Counted from the stretch's first letter, positions 31,576-43,177 are shown. The stretch is 46,205 nt of DNA from Phoronis australis (GCA_002633005.1 NMRA01000579.1:219120-265324); one strand, 5' to 3'. Made by a program: numbers and translations. The notes: generated by a model from the sequence alone, not told the origin.

Positions 31576-32164
31576 AACCCTAAAAGCACACCATTTGCGA
31601 TGCATTCGTGGGCGCATTTCAACGCTCGGCGATGCTCTTGTTAAATGTCTCAATTTGAGTTCCCCAGCTGTGCGTTAATGTTAATGAATAAGGTAATTGT
31701 GAACTTGCAGTTAATTGATCATTCTTGGTTTTTCTTTCTTTAGGTTTGGATCTTTGTGACCTTCGCTGCCTGTCATTGACCATCAGACAATCAACTGCAT
31801 GCATTAATGAATGTCGCATCTACGCTTGCCTTCATCGACTAGTGGCATATTGACTACATCAAGGGATGGCACCTGCCTGCCATCAGCTGCAGATGAACTG
31901 AAGTTCAGGGAGTTCTTTTACACCTGCAGTGCTAAACATACTCAGAAGGGTTCACAGGTCAACCACCCAAATTTGCAAATCTTAAATTGAAATGTTCATA
32001 TGTTGTGTGATGTCTACATTTAATTACTACAGTCGCATGAGACTTTCATGAAATTAATAGTTAGTGTCTTTGTGAGAGCCAGTTTGCCAAAAATTTTAGC
32101 TCCAAAAATCTGCATTTTGTTCACCATTCGGTAACTCGTAATTTCATGTAAATTCATTTCGCGG
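31576..32164. other. Spacer between two repeat regions, no gene seen
   Basis: Mixed-composition DNA without recognisable coding sequence. A pyrimidine-rich TTTTTCTTTCTTTAG near 31729-31743 resembles a splice acceptor, but the sequence after it is not open for long. Confidence 0.3.
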
Positions 32165-33962
32165 TTCACGACAACCACCCGAAGTAGTTTGGCTGATGGG
32201 CGAGGAATTCATGGTCATAACCGCTAATTCTGTCATCATGTTGGGGAATTCCAGATCGTTCTGGTTGATCACTGTGCTGCGTACTGTGCCATCCGCATAT
32301 CAATGTGCATGTATCAGCCAATGTCCATACTTCGAAGATTGCTGTCTAATCTCTGAGTATCGACTGTTCGTGCGTTGATGCCTCGGATCAACTGGTCGCA
32401 CGTCAACCGTCCACTTCCCGAGGAATATCCATACATTGAAGATCGCCATCTGCTGTCTGCATATCGAACATTCACGTATCAAAGGAGCATCCAGATAGCG
32501 AGGATTGGCATCTTCTGGCCACAAACTGATTGTTCACGCATCAATTTTTGCCATCGGCTGTTCACATATCGATTGTCCACTCATTGAGTAGCATTCCTAC
32601 ATCAGGGATTGTCATCTGCTGTTTGCATGTCAACCATTCACACATAGAGGAATGTCCACATATCCAGGATTGCCATCAACTGTTCGTGTATCGGCTACCC
32701 ACACATTGTGGAACTTCCATACATTCGAGGATTGCCCTCTACTGTCCGTATGTTGACCATCCACATATCGAGAAATGTTCATGTATTGAGGATCGCCGTC
32801 TTCTGTACACTTGTTAACCATCCACACATCGAGAAATGTCCACTCATTGAGGATGACCATCTACTGTCCACAAACCACCTGTTCATGCAACGATGTCTGC
32901 CATCAGCCATCAGCATTTTAATCTTCTTCACATCAAGGAATGTTCACACATCTAGGATCTTCATCTCCCATCCTCCCACTGACCATGTTTCCGTTGATGC
33001 TTGCCCTTGATTGTATGCATCTTGACTATCCCCCCACCGGGATAGCCAATATGCATACGGTCAATGGACTGTACGTATAATGACTGTCCCGGTGGGGGGA
33101 CAGTCACTATGCATACAGTGGATGGCAGGCATCAGTGGACACATGATCGGTAAGTGGATGGTAGTTGACGATTCCAGCTGTGTGAATGTTCCATGATGTG
33201 TGGAAGGTTGTTTTGCGGATGGCCGATGGTAGATGTTGTTGTGGGAACAGTTGTTTTGTGGCCAGTAGATGGTGAACCTTGATGAGTGGATGTTTATCGG
33301 TGTGAGGGTGGTTGATATGTGTACGGAAGATGTTGATCCTCGATGCATGGACATTTCTTGGTATGGGGAAGGTTGACATATAGATAGTAGATGTTAATGC
33401 TTGAGTGAATGGACGTTCCACAATATGTGGGCTGTCGATATGCGAACAGTTGAAGGTAGTCTTGGATATGGGATGTTCCACTGTGTGTGGATGGTTGACA
33501 TGTGTACAGCAGATGACAAATCCTTGATGTTAGGATGTTTCTTGGTGTTTGGAAGATCGTAATGCGAACAGTTGATGGCAGACGTTGATGTGCAAACAGT
33601 TGGTTTCTGGACAGAAGATGACAATCCTCGATGTGTGGATGCAGTCCTTGATATGTGAATGATCGGTGTGTAGGTGTTAGATGGTGAACCTTGATGCATG
33701 GATGTTCCTCGATGTGTGAACGGTTGACATGTGAACAGTTGATATCAGGTGTCGATGTGCGAACAGTCTTTATTTGGAGATTAGATGGAAGGCTTTGATG
33801 TATGGACATTCTTTGATGCCTGTGCAGTTGATATTAGGGATCGCATAATACACAGCAAAGGGATCAGATGAATTGATCGAGAATTCACCAATAAGATGGC
33901 CGAATTAGCTCTAAGTGAACAGGACTTCCTGCTGATTCAGTCTCAGTACTTCTGATGGGTAT
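32165..33962. mobile_element. Foldback-like palindrome built of ~61-bp tandem repeats
   Basis: The left arm (about 32220-33058) and the right arm read on the opposite strand (about 33910-33071) align along their whole length. The alignment starts at GCTAATTC, passes through CATATCAATGTGCATG/TAATATCAACTGCACAGG and ends in the shared centre. Weaker similarity reaches 32165 and 33962. Within each arm a ~61-bp unit (for example GCCATCTGCTGTTCGCAT, then ACATCGAGGAATGTCC, then GAGGATT) is repeated many times. Because 61 is not a multiple of three, the open frames seen in the arms switch phase and are unlikely to be genes. Long inverted arms made of short tandem repeats are the hallmark of foldback elements (Drosophila FB, sea-urchin TU). 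No transposase or target duplication was identified. Confidence 0.75.
33011..33117. repeat. Hairpin pair at the centre of the palindrome
   Basis: Two blocks, 33011-33058 and 33071-33117, are inverse copies separated by 12 bases. Each contains its own stem: CTATCCC/GGGATAG (33026-33045, loop CCCACC) and GACTGTCCC/GGGACAGTC (33082-33105, loop GGTGGG). The A-T pair of one stem is a G-C pair in the other, so both sides changed together. Confidence 0.85.
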
Positions 33963-35050
33963 GTCATGAAATGTAAATATGTTTAACATCCATGTATCGA
34001 GAAATATCTGAAGTATTGTTTGTGCATAGATGGTCGTGCACCATGGTTGTTTGAAAAAATGATGAGGTCACAGTCAAATTGACAGTTTGGTTAAATAACC
34101 AACCCCGATTCTCTCAAAAATTCTGTTTAGGTATTGAATCATGGCTTAACTTGCATGTCAGCCTGTTGGGTACAGGTCTCGTAGTTAATTGGTTATTATT
34201 ACTGATGTTCCTTTCAGCATGATGCCCTATGGTAGTGTCGTCTGCTTACCGTCCGTGTAACCTGGATCACCGTCTGCACTTATACTTATGCAAGTGTTCA
34301 TGAGTTTCAAGACCATTGTGAGCTGTGTTTTGACAATGTCGTTGTTGTATAAAAAAGAACTGAAAGTATTCAAGGTACCAATCCCTAGTTTCAGCCATTC
34401 ACTCTAGTAAAGAGGACGATGGGATTACGGATGGCTCTGTCGACAACCTGACTTCCAGCATCAGCGCCTATGATTGACAGCTATCGATGGGCAAGGTAAT
34501 ACAAATGTGTGAGGGCATGTTAAGAATGAGTGTGCTGAGGCATGAATGTGATGATGACGACAACAATGGCGTTTGTTAGTGTGTGCATTATGACATTATG
34601 GCATTCTCCCGTTCAATGACTTTCCCAGACGTAGAGGATTTTGAGCATGTGATAACATCTAGCTCCTTTGTTAGTTTGCGGGCACAGTTTTTTGTCTGGT
34701 ATGACAACTAACAGGCAGGCCATTTATCTACCAGACTTATTACTGACCAGGTGGGAACACAGTCAAACCCAGAGCGAATTGGTTCATTCGGAAAGAATAG
34801 ATTGTCGTAACTTCGGCTGTAGTTGGGTGTTTTTGGCGACTAAAAAAAAAATAAACATGATCAGCATTTGACGAGGAATTCAGAAATGCTATTGGTTTAT
34901 GTTCAAAGTTAACTTATTTTTAACAGCATAGCCCAGTCAGGCTTATTGGAGATTAGAGCAATTATCGAACAAAATAGAGCTGGCTTAATTCCAACCATGA
35001 ATGCCAGAATGGAGTTGGCTACAGGGATCATATTCCCAACTTCTTGTTGG
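33963..35050. other. Non-coding stretch without recognised features
   Basis: No gene, repeat or element is identified. Only a poly-A run (34840-34852) stands out. Confidence 0.35.
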
Positions 35051-35370
35051 GCTATAGAATCGAACAAGTTGGGATCAACCGGAAAACTCCATAATGAGTT
35101 TTTTGCATGAGGCTGGAGGAAATGGGGATGTTGAGCTGTAGAGTGTGAACTATGACGAGAATGTCACCTGGGTGTCTTGGTTTAGTAAAGACCAGGGAAA
35201 TAATGTGGAGTATTGGACTTATTAACCGGATATAGTCCTCCCCATGAATAGGGTAAAACTTTCCTGTCAAGTTTTTCTCGACAGGATGTCAATCGAGTTA
35301 AACGGGTAAAGTCTTCCCCCATGAAAAGGGGAAACTTTCGTTGAGTTTTTTCAACAGAGGATATTATTTG
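35051..35370. repeat. Hairpin-bearing ~78-bp repeats at the left edge of the minisatellite
   Basis: Two adjacent copies (about 35222-35298 and 35299-35375) share the layout GTAAAGTCYTCCCC, ATGAA, AGGGGAAACTTTC, then a stem-loop. In the first copy the stem is TCCTGTC...GACAGGA (perfect), in the second GTTGA...TCAAC. A looser relative recurs near 37495 (GGGTTAAAGTCTTCCC) and another near 35062. Confidence 0.65.
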
Positions 35371-35463
35371 AGTTGAGATTATTATGATTGCTACTGAACT
35401 GAAGAAACAGCGGGGCATTAAACTCAGAGTTGCTAACTGGGTTAGTCTTGCGTGGAGCCTTGA

Positions 35464-38060
35464 TGACAATTTGCTAAGTGTCAGTGGTTAATGAATCCGT
35501 AACGTGTGAAATATTAATGGTGAAATGGTACGAAACTGACTACGAAATGCTACGACTAAATTGAAACCGTTGAGTGATGAAGCTAAATGCGAAAAATAAA
35601 TGAGCCCAAAACATGCGAAACTTACTGAACCAATAAAGTGCGAGGTAATGACTAAAACCTGTAAATCAAACAAAACTATGAAATATGAAAAATTGATGGA
35701 CTAATGAAATGGGAAACTTAAATGAATGCGTAAAGTATCACAAGACTTAGAGGGTATGAGGAACCAAAATGAACTTGTAAAAGGAGAGGGTGGCATATAA
35801 AGACACCCGCTTTCAGGTAAAAACCCAATTGAAAAAGCATGAACCCCTAAAATGTTGAGTATGGTGAATAAAATGGGAGAAATAATGAATCCACAGAATG
35901 TGAGAATTTATGAATGAATGAAATGCGACTCAAAGAAATCTGTGGTTGCCCAAATTAAACACAACCGATAAATCCGTAAAATGCTATGACGTAATGAAAC
36001 CGTTTAGTGCAAAGAAAAATGAACAAGTTGAGTATACAAATACTCATATGCTGGTAAGAACCAACTAATACAAGAAAATTGTCAATTAATCTGTAAAATG
36101 TGCTAACTAATGAACCTGTCAAATGCAATGAGTGACTGATTGCGAACCCCTTAAATCATTTAAAGAAGCTGTTAAAATGTGAAAAGTTATGCAGTGAAAT
36201 GCGACAATTGAATGAATCGGTGAAATGATTTGAATTAATGAATACATAAATTGTGACAATTGAAAAAGCATGAACCTGTAAAATGTTACGTCTAAACAAA
36301 CTTGTTAAGTGTAACAAATAAAATGGAAGAAATAACTGGGAAACTTTATGAATGAATGAAATATGAATACAAGTGAAAAATTGTCCCCGTCAAAATCTTC
36401 TTAGGAGGAGATGAAAGCAAAAAGATGGGCTGATGACAATTCTCTAAATGCGACTGGTTAATGAATTTGTTACGCGTGACAAATTTATGAATTGTGTAAA
36501 GTGCAAAAACTAATAAAATGAGAACATTCACGAAACCATGATAGGCACTGAAGAATTCAAGTTTGCAAAAGGTACACAGTAAAAAGCCGTCAGTCGAGTA
36601 CAGTAGATATGATGTGAATCCATTAGCTGTCATGAAACGAGTGAAGTAATGCATGAACTTGTTATAAGAAGCCACGAAGAAATAAACTAGTAGAGATGAA
36701 ATAATGGTGAACAAGTAAAGTGAGAGAAATATATGAACCTGTCAAATGTAGTGATTGAGTGAGATCTTTTAATTGCTACACTGACACTGAAAACAGGAAA
36801 ATAAATGGCTTCATGATGTTAACAAATGGTCAAATTTAACAACTACTAAATGAAGCCATTGCATATGATGAAGCTAAAGGTCAAAATAAGCGAGTGAACC
36901 CCATATGATGTGGAAATTAACGAATCAATAAAGGACAAGTTAATGGCAAAAACTAGTGTATATCAAACAAAACCATAAAATGTGAAAAGTTAACGGAGCA
37001 ATGAAATGGGAGACATATATGAATTTGTCAAATTTCAAACACAAACAAACCCTAAGGTGTGATGTGTATGAGTGTAAAATGCGATAAGGGGCACAAAGAT
37101 ACTCATATGCTGGTAGAAACCAGCTAATATAAGGAAAACAATTTAACCTGTAACATGTGCAAACTAATGAACCTATCAAATGCAATGAGTGCGTGATTGC
37201 AAACCCCTTAAATCATTTTATGAAAGAATCTGTGAAATTGTGAAAAAGTTATTTACTTGTTAAATGCGATAGTTGAACAAACCAGTGAAATGGACTGAAT
37301 GTAATTGAATCACATGATGTGAAACTTCATGGCTGAGCAAACTACGAATAAGTAAAATACAACATAAAGAAATCTGTAGTGGTCGGACTGATGAATCCGA
37401 AAAATGGTATGACTAAAAAAGCTGTTGAGTGTGGTGAAGTAAGATATGAGAAATGAATAGAGGAAATACCAGTGCATATTCAAACATCTTGCTAACTGGG
37501 TTAAAGTCTTCCCTGTTGCAAGGTTAAAGAGAAATTCTTTATCTCAAGGAAATTCGAGGAGATGAAAGCAAACAAAGTGGGTTGGAAAATCAACTGGTTA
37601 ATGAATTTGTAACACGTTACCAATTGATAAAGTGTAAAAGTGCAAAAATGGGACGATCTTATAATGAAATGAGAAAATTAACAAAACCATAATAAACACT
37701 GAAAAAAATGCGAAATTTGTGTAAAATGATTGCTAAAAAGCAAAAAGTAGAGTACTGTACTGTGGATAAATGAATGGATTAATTGCTAAAAGGTCATGAA
37801 GCGGGTATTCTGTGAGGAACAAGAAATTCTGCAAAAAGTTGTCAATTATTGAATTACTGTCACAAAGCAATTATCCCATCAAAATGAAACGGCAAAATGT
37901 GATGGACATAGTGAACACACCAAAAGCATGACAAATACACGTACCTGCAAAATGTAATTAGTGATGTACAAGGGCACCAATATGCTGGTAAAAACCAGCT
38001 CATATAAGAAAATTTTGTCAAGCTAATGAAACTTCAAATGCAATGAGTGAATGATTATGT
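35464..38060. repeat. Highly diverged ~25-bp minisatellite with ~1-kb higher-order copies
   Basis: The region is almost entirely variations on CTAATGAAYCYGTAAAATG followed by NGANAA, about 24-26 bases long. Examples are TAATGAACCTGTCAAATG, TTAATGAATCCGTAACGTG and TGAATGAATCGGTGAAATG. Larger blocks recur: ACTGGTTAATGAATTTGT-type starts near 35485, 36450 and 37595, and TATGCTGGTA...ACCAGC hairpins near 36048, 37107 and 37985. Frames on the minus strand are by-products of the repeat and have no family signature. Confidence 0.75.
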
Positions 38061-39660
38061 AAATAGAGTCCTGCAGCATGACTGTGATTGACCAACAAAT
38101 ATGCATTGAGGAATTATTTAATAATAGAACAGTCATCTGATCAGCTATATCTGGAATACATGAAAATAATAACTCGATGAGAGAAAAGTTATGCAAATGG
38201 TAGATAGTGCTTGACGAGATCTATTGTCGACATGCCAAATTCAGGTAAATACTATTGAGGAATGCCGGAAATCAATAAACGAAGCAAGGCTCCGTGAAAA
38301 ATCCCAAGAACTGAAAGCCTTAACAAAAAGCGACTAGTGAAATGCAGGTGGCACTTGATGCGATCTATTCACACACTGAATTTCAAAAAAATCCCCATGT
38401 TTCCGTAAAGCAGCAAACTGAGAAATAGATGCCACTGCACTGTCTTGTGTCACTAAAACACTGGGCCTTGAGCTACTACAGAAACCTTGAGTGTGAATTT
38501 CATGTCAATCTAGGTGAAAAAGGTGACCTGTATCACCAGTGTCATAGCAACATAGGTGCAGAAAGGAACTGGTCAATAACAGAGCAGTCATCTGAATCTT
38601 GAGTATCTCAATATCGGTATGTTAGAACAAGAATTAAAACCAATGCTGTAACGTATATACTGCTTCATGAGATCCAGCTGTCTGCCTAACTTCACAAAAA
38701 TACAGCAATGCCACAACTTGGCAAAGTGAAATATCAAAAAATTGCCATCACAGGCCATCTTGAGTCTGATTCCAACCAAAAACAGTTGAGCTTGAGCTAA
38801 GAACAAGATGTATGTCAACTGGATAAGAAATGTGGCCTTTTGCATGACAGTAGTACGATGGTGCAACAAAAGTACATTGAAGGCTCTGTCAATAAAAGAA
38901 CAATCATCTAATGATAATAGCAAATTTGAGTTAGGAGTGTAAGATGCAATACTTGACAAAATTATCTACATATTAATCATTTTCAGAAAGATCCATCGAG
39001 GGATGCCAGAGAAACGGCATGAAAAGCCAGTCAGTTAGACAGCCGTCCCCAAAAAATCTTGTGAATAACGCGAGATCTGTTAGTTGTTGCAAAAACTAGA
39101 TACCGTATTTATGATTGTCTGTTCTTGAAGAGATCCATCCACAAACCAACTTTCAGAAAAATCTCTCCCATTGATGATGGAGCTGTAACTTCACCAATCA
39201 AAATATCCAAAGCAATTGGCCTTGAACTGTGAATGAGACGGTTTTGTGTAATTACATGTTGAGCGGATAAGAAATGCTGCCTGTATCATGTCCTCATGCT
39301 CACATTAATATCTAATTTATGTTTGGCATATGTGCCGTAAAGAACATAGACCAGCGAAGCTCTGGTACCAGAAATAAATAGGATAGTTGGAGTTGGAAAA
39401 ATGTCCTTTTTATGACGCAACAGTGAAAATAAAGCAACATACAGTTTGTGAAAAGAAGAGCATAGAAAAATTATCAACAACAGATGTCTGAGACATTGCA
39501 GGCTCATCCGAGAGTAATCAGGAAATCAAGGCTTGTTGACTAGCTCACCGCACTAGTACATGTATAGTCGTAGTGAACGTTGTTAGTCTGAATAGTAATT
39601 TACATGTCAGTGTCTATTGAACGGCTGCATGTCAACCCTGAACCTGTTTATTATAGTTGC
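38061..39660. repeat. Diverged tandem repeats of ~310-460 bp
   Basis: Related phrases recur. AGAACAGTCATCTGAT-type sequences lie near 38133, 38580 and 38899. TCAAYCTRGRTRAGAAA followed by a GGCCTGTATCA-type segment lies near 38506, 38814 and 39256. CYAACTTTCARAAAAATC-type sequences lie near 38375, 38690 and 39139. This indicates about three badly decayed copies of a longer repeat, distinct from the 25-bp minisatellite. No gene is supported. Confidence 0.5.
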
Positions 39661-39679
39661 TTTGACCTCTGTCAGGATT

Positions 39680-40598
39680 TTTAACGCTCCCAGAGAATGA
39701 ACGGAAATTTAAATGGTAGAATGAATCGTGGAGTGAAGAAATAGTGCATCAATGTCGTCGCTTTCCATGAAGTATGACAATTGAATGAGTCTGTAGAGTG
39801 TCATGAAATGAACAGAGAAATAAATAACCTGTAAAATTCCAGAAATAAGGAAGTGGAACTTAGCGAACTAATGAACCCCTAATCTGCCATGATAAAGACC
39901 CCATGATATGCAAACAAATCAATGGGGTCCTGAAGTACCGGCAAGTGAATGAAATATAGGGAAAGTCTTTGAATTCATGAATCTTCAAAATTTGTTGAAT
40001 GAACAAATCTATGAGCAGTAATCGAATAATCTCTGCGTGGAAAGGAACTATAAAGGGAATATATTTATTTAATTGGATGTTGTGAAGTGTGATGAAATGA
40101 CAATACATTAAAAGTTGAGAAATTGTTAGTTGTGTGTAAAGCCACGAATTAAGCATTCATGCAACAGTACAACAATATCTGGTGAATTGATGAGTCTTCA
40201 AAATATCACAAATCAACAATGAAATGGTACAAAACAAAGGCTTAGTACAAAATGCAGTATCACGAGTTAATGTGAGATGTGAGTCCTAGTCAAATGTGTC
40301 ATGCCAATAATGCTAAAGACGAATGGAATTAAAAATAAGAACATCTGATTGAACCCATCAAATGCATTGTATTATTGAATCCTGAAAACTTCCAGGATGA
40401 AAAATTTTGAGAAAAGTAATGAATTAATACAGCTAGAATATGTTACATAGAAAGTAAATTGAAAGTACATTAAATAAACAAGTGAAAAAAGGAAGGTAGG
40501 GATGGTGAATGAACTGGGTAAAACAAATTGAATAGCTAGCTGACTTTAAATTCAACCCTAGGGAACAAGTTGATCAAACATGGCTATCAAAGCCTTCT
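39680..40598. repeat. Segmental repeat copy A
   Basis: It matches copies B and C from GAATGAACGGAAATTTAAAT through the GAACAAGTTGATCAAACATG segment and the phrase ATCAAAGCCTTCT, ending exactly at the N at 40599. Internally it consists of the same ~25-bp degenerate units as the region to its left. Confidence 0.85.
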
Positions 40599-40599
40599 N
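40599..40599. other. Ambiguous base (N) at the end of repeat copy A
   Basis: The N lies in AGCCTTCTNAACATT. Copies B and C continue AGCCTTCTTTACATCAG, so the homology breaks here. As at 14299, an unresolved base marks a repeat boundary. Confidence 0.95.
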
Positions 40600-41042
40600 A
40601 ACATTTCAAGTGGTAAAGAATCCATGAAATGCGGCAACTAACTGGGGTCTTGAAATACAAGATGTGGACGAAACTCAAATTCCATCAATTAATGAATTTT
40701 CAAATGCAGTAATAAATTAAGCCCTGTGTAAAATGCAACTATCAAAGGAATGCATTTAATGATGAACCATTAAAAGGTGATAAATTATTAGTTTGTGAAA
40801 AGAAATCGCGGAGCACGGAACTAATTAACGATCCCGAAAAATATCACAAACATAAAGCTGTTGTAGCATAATGACAGAACCCATAAAATGAACTATCTCA
40901 ATTGTGTGAGGAAGCAAAATTCTAACTACAAGTGAATCTATGAAATGTAAAAAAACAATGGACTCCTGAAATATGAAATACAAGTAAAACGCGAGGGTAA
41001 CCGTGAATAATGAGGTAAACCAAAGTCCCTACGTTGTACTAC
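40600..41042. repeat. Further degenerate ~25-bp repeat sequence
   Basis: A more diverged relative of copy A: AACTGGGGTCTTGAAATAC corresponds to ATGGGGTCCTGAAGTACC in copy A, and the segments that follow keep the same order. It indicates an older duplication of the same larger unit. Confidence 0.55.
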
Positions 41043-42529
41043 CGGTAGTTCAAGAAACATGACAAGTATAAAAGGTAAATGGAGATCTTGTCACAAATTG
41101 TGAAAATTGAATGAGCCCATAAAAAAGACTTTACATGCAGGTCATAGTATCATGTAGCCTAAACATCACAAAGCGTGTACTTTACTTGTGTACACAATTG
41201 GTTATCAGGGTGGTCTTAACACTCCAAGAGTATGAATGGAAATTTAAATGATAGAATGAATCATGGAGTGAAGACATAGTGCATCAATGTCGTCGCATTC
41301 CACGAAGTATGACAATTGAATGAGTCTGTAGAGTGTCATGAAACGAACAGAGAAATAAATAACCTGTAAAATTTCAGAAATAAGGAAGTGGAACTTGGTG
41401 AACTAATGAATCCCTAATCTGCCATGATATAGAACCCATGATAGGCAAACAAATCAATGGGGTCCTGAAGTATCGGCAAGTGAATGAAATATAGGGAAAG
41501 TCTTTGAATTCATGAATCTTCAAAATTTGTTGAATGAACAAATCTATGAGCAGTAATCGAATACTCTCTGCGTGGAATGGAACTATTAAGGGAATATATT
41601 TATTTAACTGGATGTGGTGAAGTGTGATGAAATGACAATCCATTAAAACGGGAGAAATTGTTAGTTGTGTGTAAAGCCACGAATTAAGCATTCATGCAAC
41701 AGTACAACAACATCTGGTGAATTGATGATTCTTCAAAATATCAGAAATCAACAATGAAATGGTACAGTAAAATAAACAAAGGCTTAGTACAAAATGCACA
41801 ATCCCGAGTTAATGTGAGATTATGGTAATCAAAAGTCCCAGTCAAATGTGTCATGCCAATGCTAAATATGTCTGGAATTAAAAATATGGACGTCTGATTG
41901 AACCCATCAAATACATTGACTAATTGAATCCTGAAAACGTCCAGAATGAACAATTTCGAGAAAGGTAACGAATGTTACATAGAAAGTAAATTGAAAGTAC
42001 ATTAAATAAACAAGTGAAAAAAGGAAGGTAGGGATGGTGAATGAGCTGAGGTCAACAAACTGAATAGCTAGCTGACTTTAAATTCAGCCCAAGGGAACAA
42101 GTTGATCAAACATGGCTATCAAAGCCTTCTTTACATCAGTATTTTTCAAAGTAACTGACAGACACAGCTCTGGCTAAAACAAAAGTTTGTTCACCATCCT
42201 GAGGCTTAAGGGCAATGCAGCATTTTTTCAATATTCAACATTCACTTATTGCATTCTGCTTGAAGAAGTCATCTGTTAGGATTTGATTCGGTTTACAGTT
42301 ATTTTATGCTGCATCAAGTGGTGGTTCCTTTTTTCACAAACTGTAAAATTATAGAATTATTGTTAGTACGTACTATTTTTAATTAATTATAATTTAATTA
42401 TTGTTGATAATCAAACGTGTCATGCTGATATTAAAGGTTAATGGAATTAAAGACAGGGACACCTGATTGAACCCATTAAATGCACTGAGTTACTGAATAC
42501 TGAAAACTTCCAGAATGAAGGATTTCATG
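41043..42529. repeat. Segmental repeat copy B (with intact 3' part)
   Basis: It begins with the TAGTTCAAGAAACATGACAA segment shared with copy C, then repeats copy A, then continues through a ~200-bp well-conserved tail (42165-42365) nearly identical to 44207-44405 in copy C. The tail contains CATCCTGAGGCTTAAGGG, an unoccupied TTAA site (42206-42209). The copy ends where the solo LTR is inserted. Confidence 0.85.
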
Positions 42530-42534
42530 AACAG
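42530..42534. repeat. Target-site duplication, left (AACAG)
   Basis: AACAG occurs immediately on both sides of the solo LTR (42530-42534 and 43300-43304). The related copy near 44540 has a single AAAAG at the corresponding place. Confidence 0.85.
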
Positions 42535-42635
42535 TGTCACATTTTTCTCCGTGTGTGGGTGGGCGCAGGTTGTTACAGACCAGTGCTAATAGCTTTCGGT
42601 GTGAAGATTGACTGAAGACTGGTTCGAGTTAATCC

Positions 42636-42641
42636 TTTATT
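42636..42641 (-). terminator. AATAAA poly(A) signal of the solo LTR
   Basis: The minus strand reads GGGATTAATAAAGGATT, about 100 bases before the end of the LTR. Confidence 0.65.
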
Positions 42642-42957
42642 AATCCCGACCGTACATTCACAAGCCTACTCAAACAAAACGTCCGACGTAATGTCTGTTT
42701 ATGCTCCAGCCATTGCTGCGAAGCCTTGACTTGTGATGAACTTTGAGATACTTCCAGCAACTGTTACACTCATTGGTTCAATAACCTGCTGTCTCTATAG
42801 CTGGCTCCCTATTGACCATCGCTGTAACTGCTGATTCTCTTCACTGCAACTCAACTGTAGTTCTCATGATTAAGTTTCTTGAACTTACATGATCTTCTCT
42901 TGATCTCCCGACTTGATCTTCTTGGACTCAACTGACTAACTCAAACCCGTGCTTGTG

Positions 42958-42965
42958 TATTTATA
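42958..42965 (-). promoter_or_regulatory. TATA box of the solo LTR
   Basis: The minus strand reads GGCTATAAATACACAAG. The box lies 14 bases downstream of the nearest heat-shock-type site, and about 320 bases upstream of the AATAAA signal, as expected for U3-R-U5 order. Confidence 0.7.
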
Positions 42966-42978
42966 GCCTAATGCATTG

Positions 42979-43177
42979 TTCTAGAACTTTTCATCAATTC
43001 AAGCACATGCCAGAACTTTCTGGAACCTACCCAATCATTCTACAAACATGTACTAGTCTCTAGAATATTCCAGACTGCATTAATCACTGTCATGCTAGTC
43101 TTCTAGAAAGTTCCACACTATACTGCAGTAAACAAATTACATCATCACTATTCTGACCTCAGTCTTCTAGAAAGTTC
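42979..43177 (-). promoter_or_regulatory. Cluster of heat shock element-like sites in the LTR U3
   Basis: Perfect three-unit sites (alternating GAA and TTC spaced by two bases) lie at 43165-43177 and 43101-43113 (both TTCTAGAAAGTTC) and at 43013-43025 (GAACTTTCTGGAA). Near-perfect ones lie at 43063-43074 (GAATATTCCAGA) and 42979-42991 (TTCTAGAACTTTT). All lie upstream of the TATA box on the element's strand, within about 215 bp of it. The layout matches the known consensus for heat shock factor binding. Activity is inferred. Confidence 0.65.

Noticed and set aside
32375-33809. Histidine- and serine-rich frames of up to 171 codons in the palindrome arms
   Set aside because: They come from ~61-bp repeats, which shift frame at every unit, and overlapping frames on both strands look alike. 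This is a repeat artefact, not a protein.
37384-37415. Hammerhead-ribozyme-like CTGATGA ... GAAA
   Set aside because: Only four bases separate the two conserved boxes, leaving no room for stem II, and the sequence is just a variant of the CTAATGAATCCGTAAAATG minisatellite unit.
35464-38060. Possible CRISPR-like array because of regularly spaced short repeats
   Set aside because: Units are contiguous and degenerate with no unique spacers or cas genes, and the context is eukaryotic.
36346-41953. Minus-strand frames of about 100-120 codons with hydrophobic sequence
   Set aside because: They are translations of the degenerate ~25-bp minisatellite. The hydrophobicity reflects T-rich codons on that strand, and duplicated copies differ by frameshifts.
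42618-42632. Sequence resembling a tRNA B box (GGTTCGAGT)
   Set aside because: It lies within the LTR, has no A box at the right distance and cannot fold as a tRNA.
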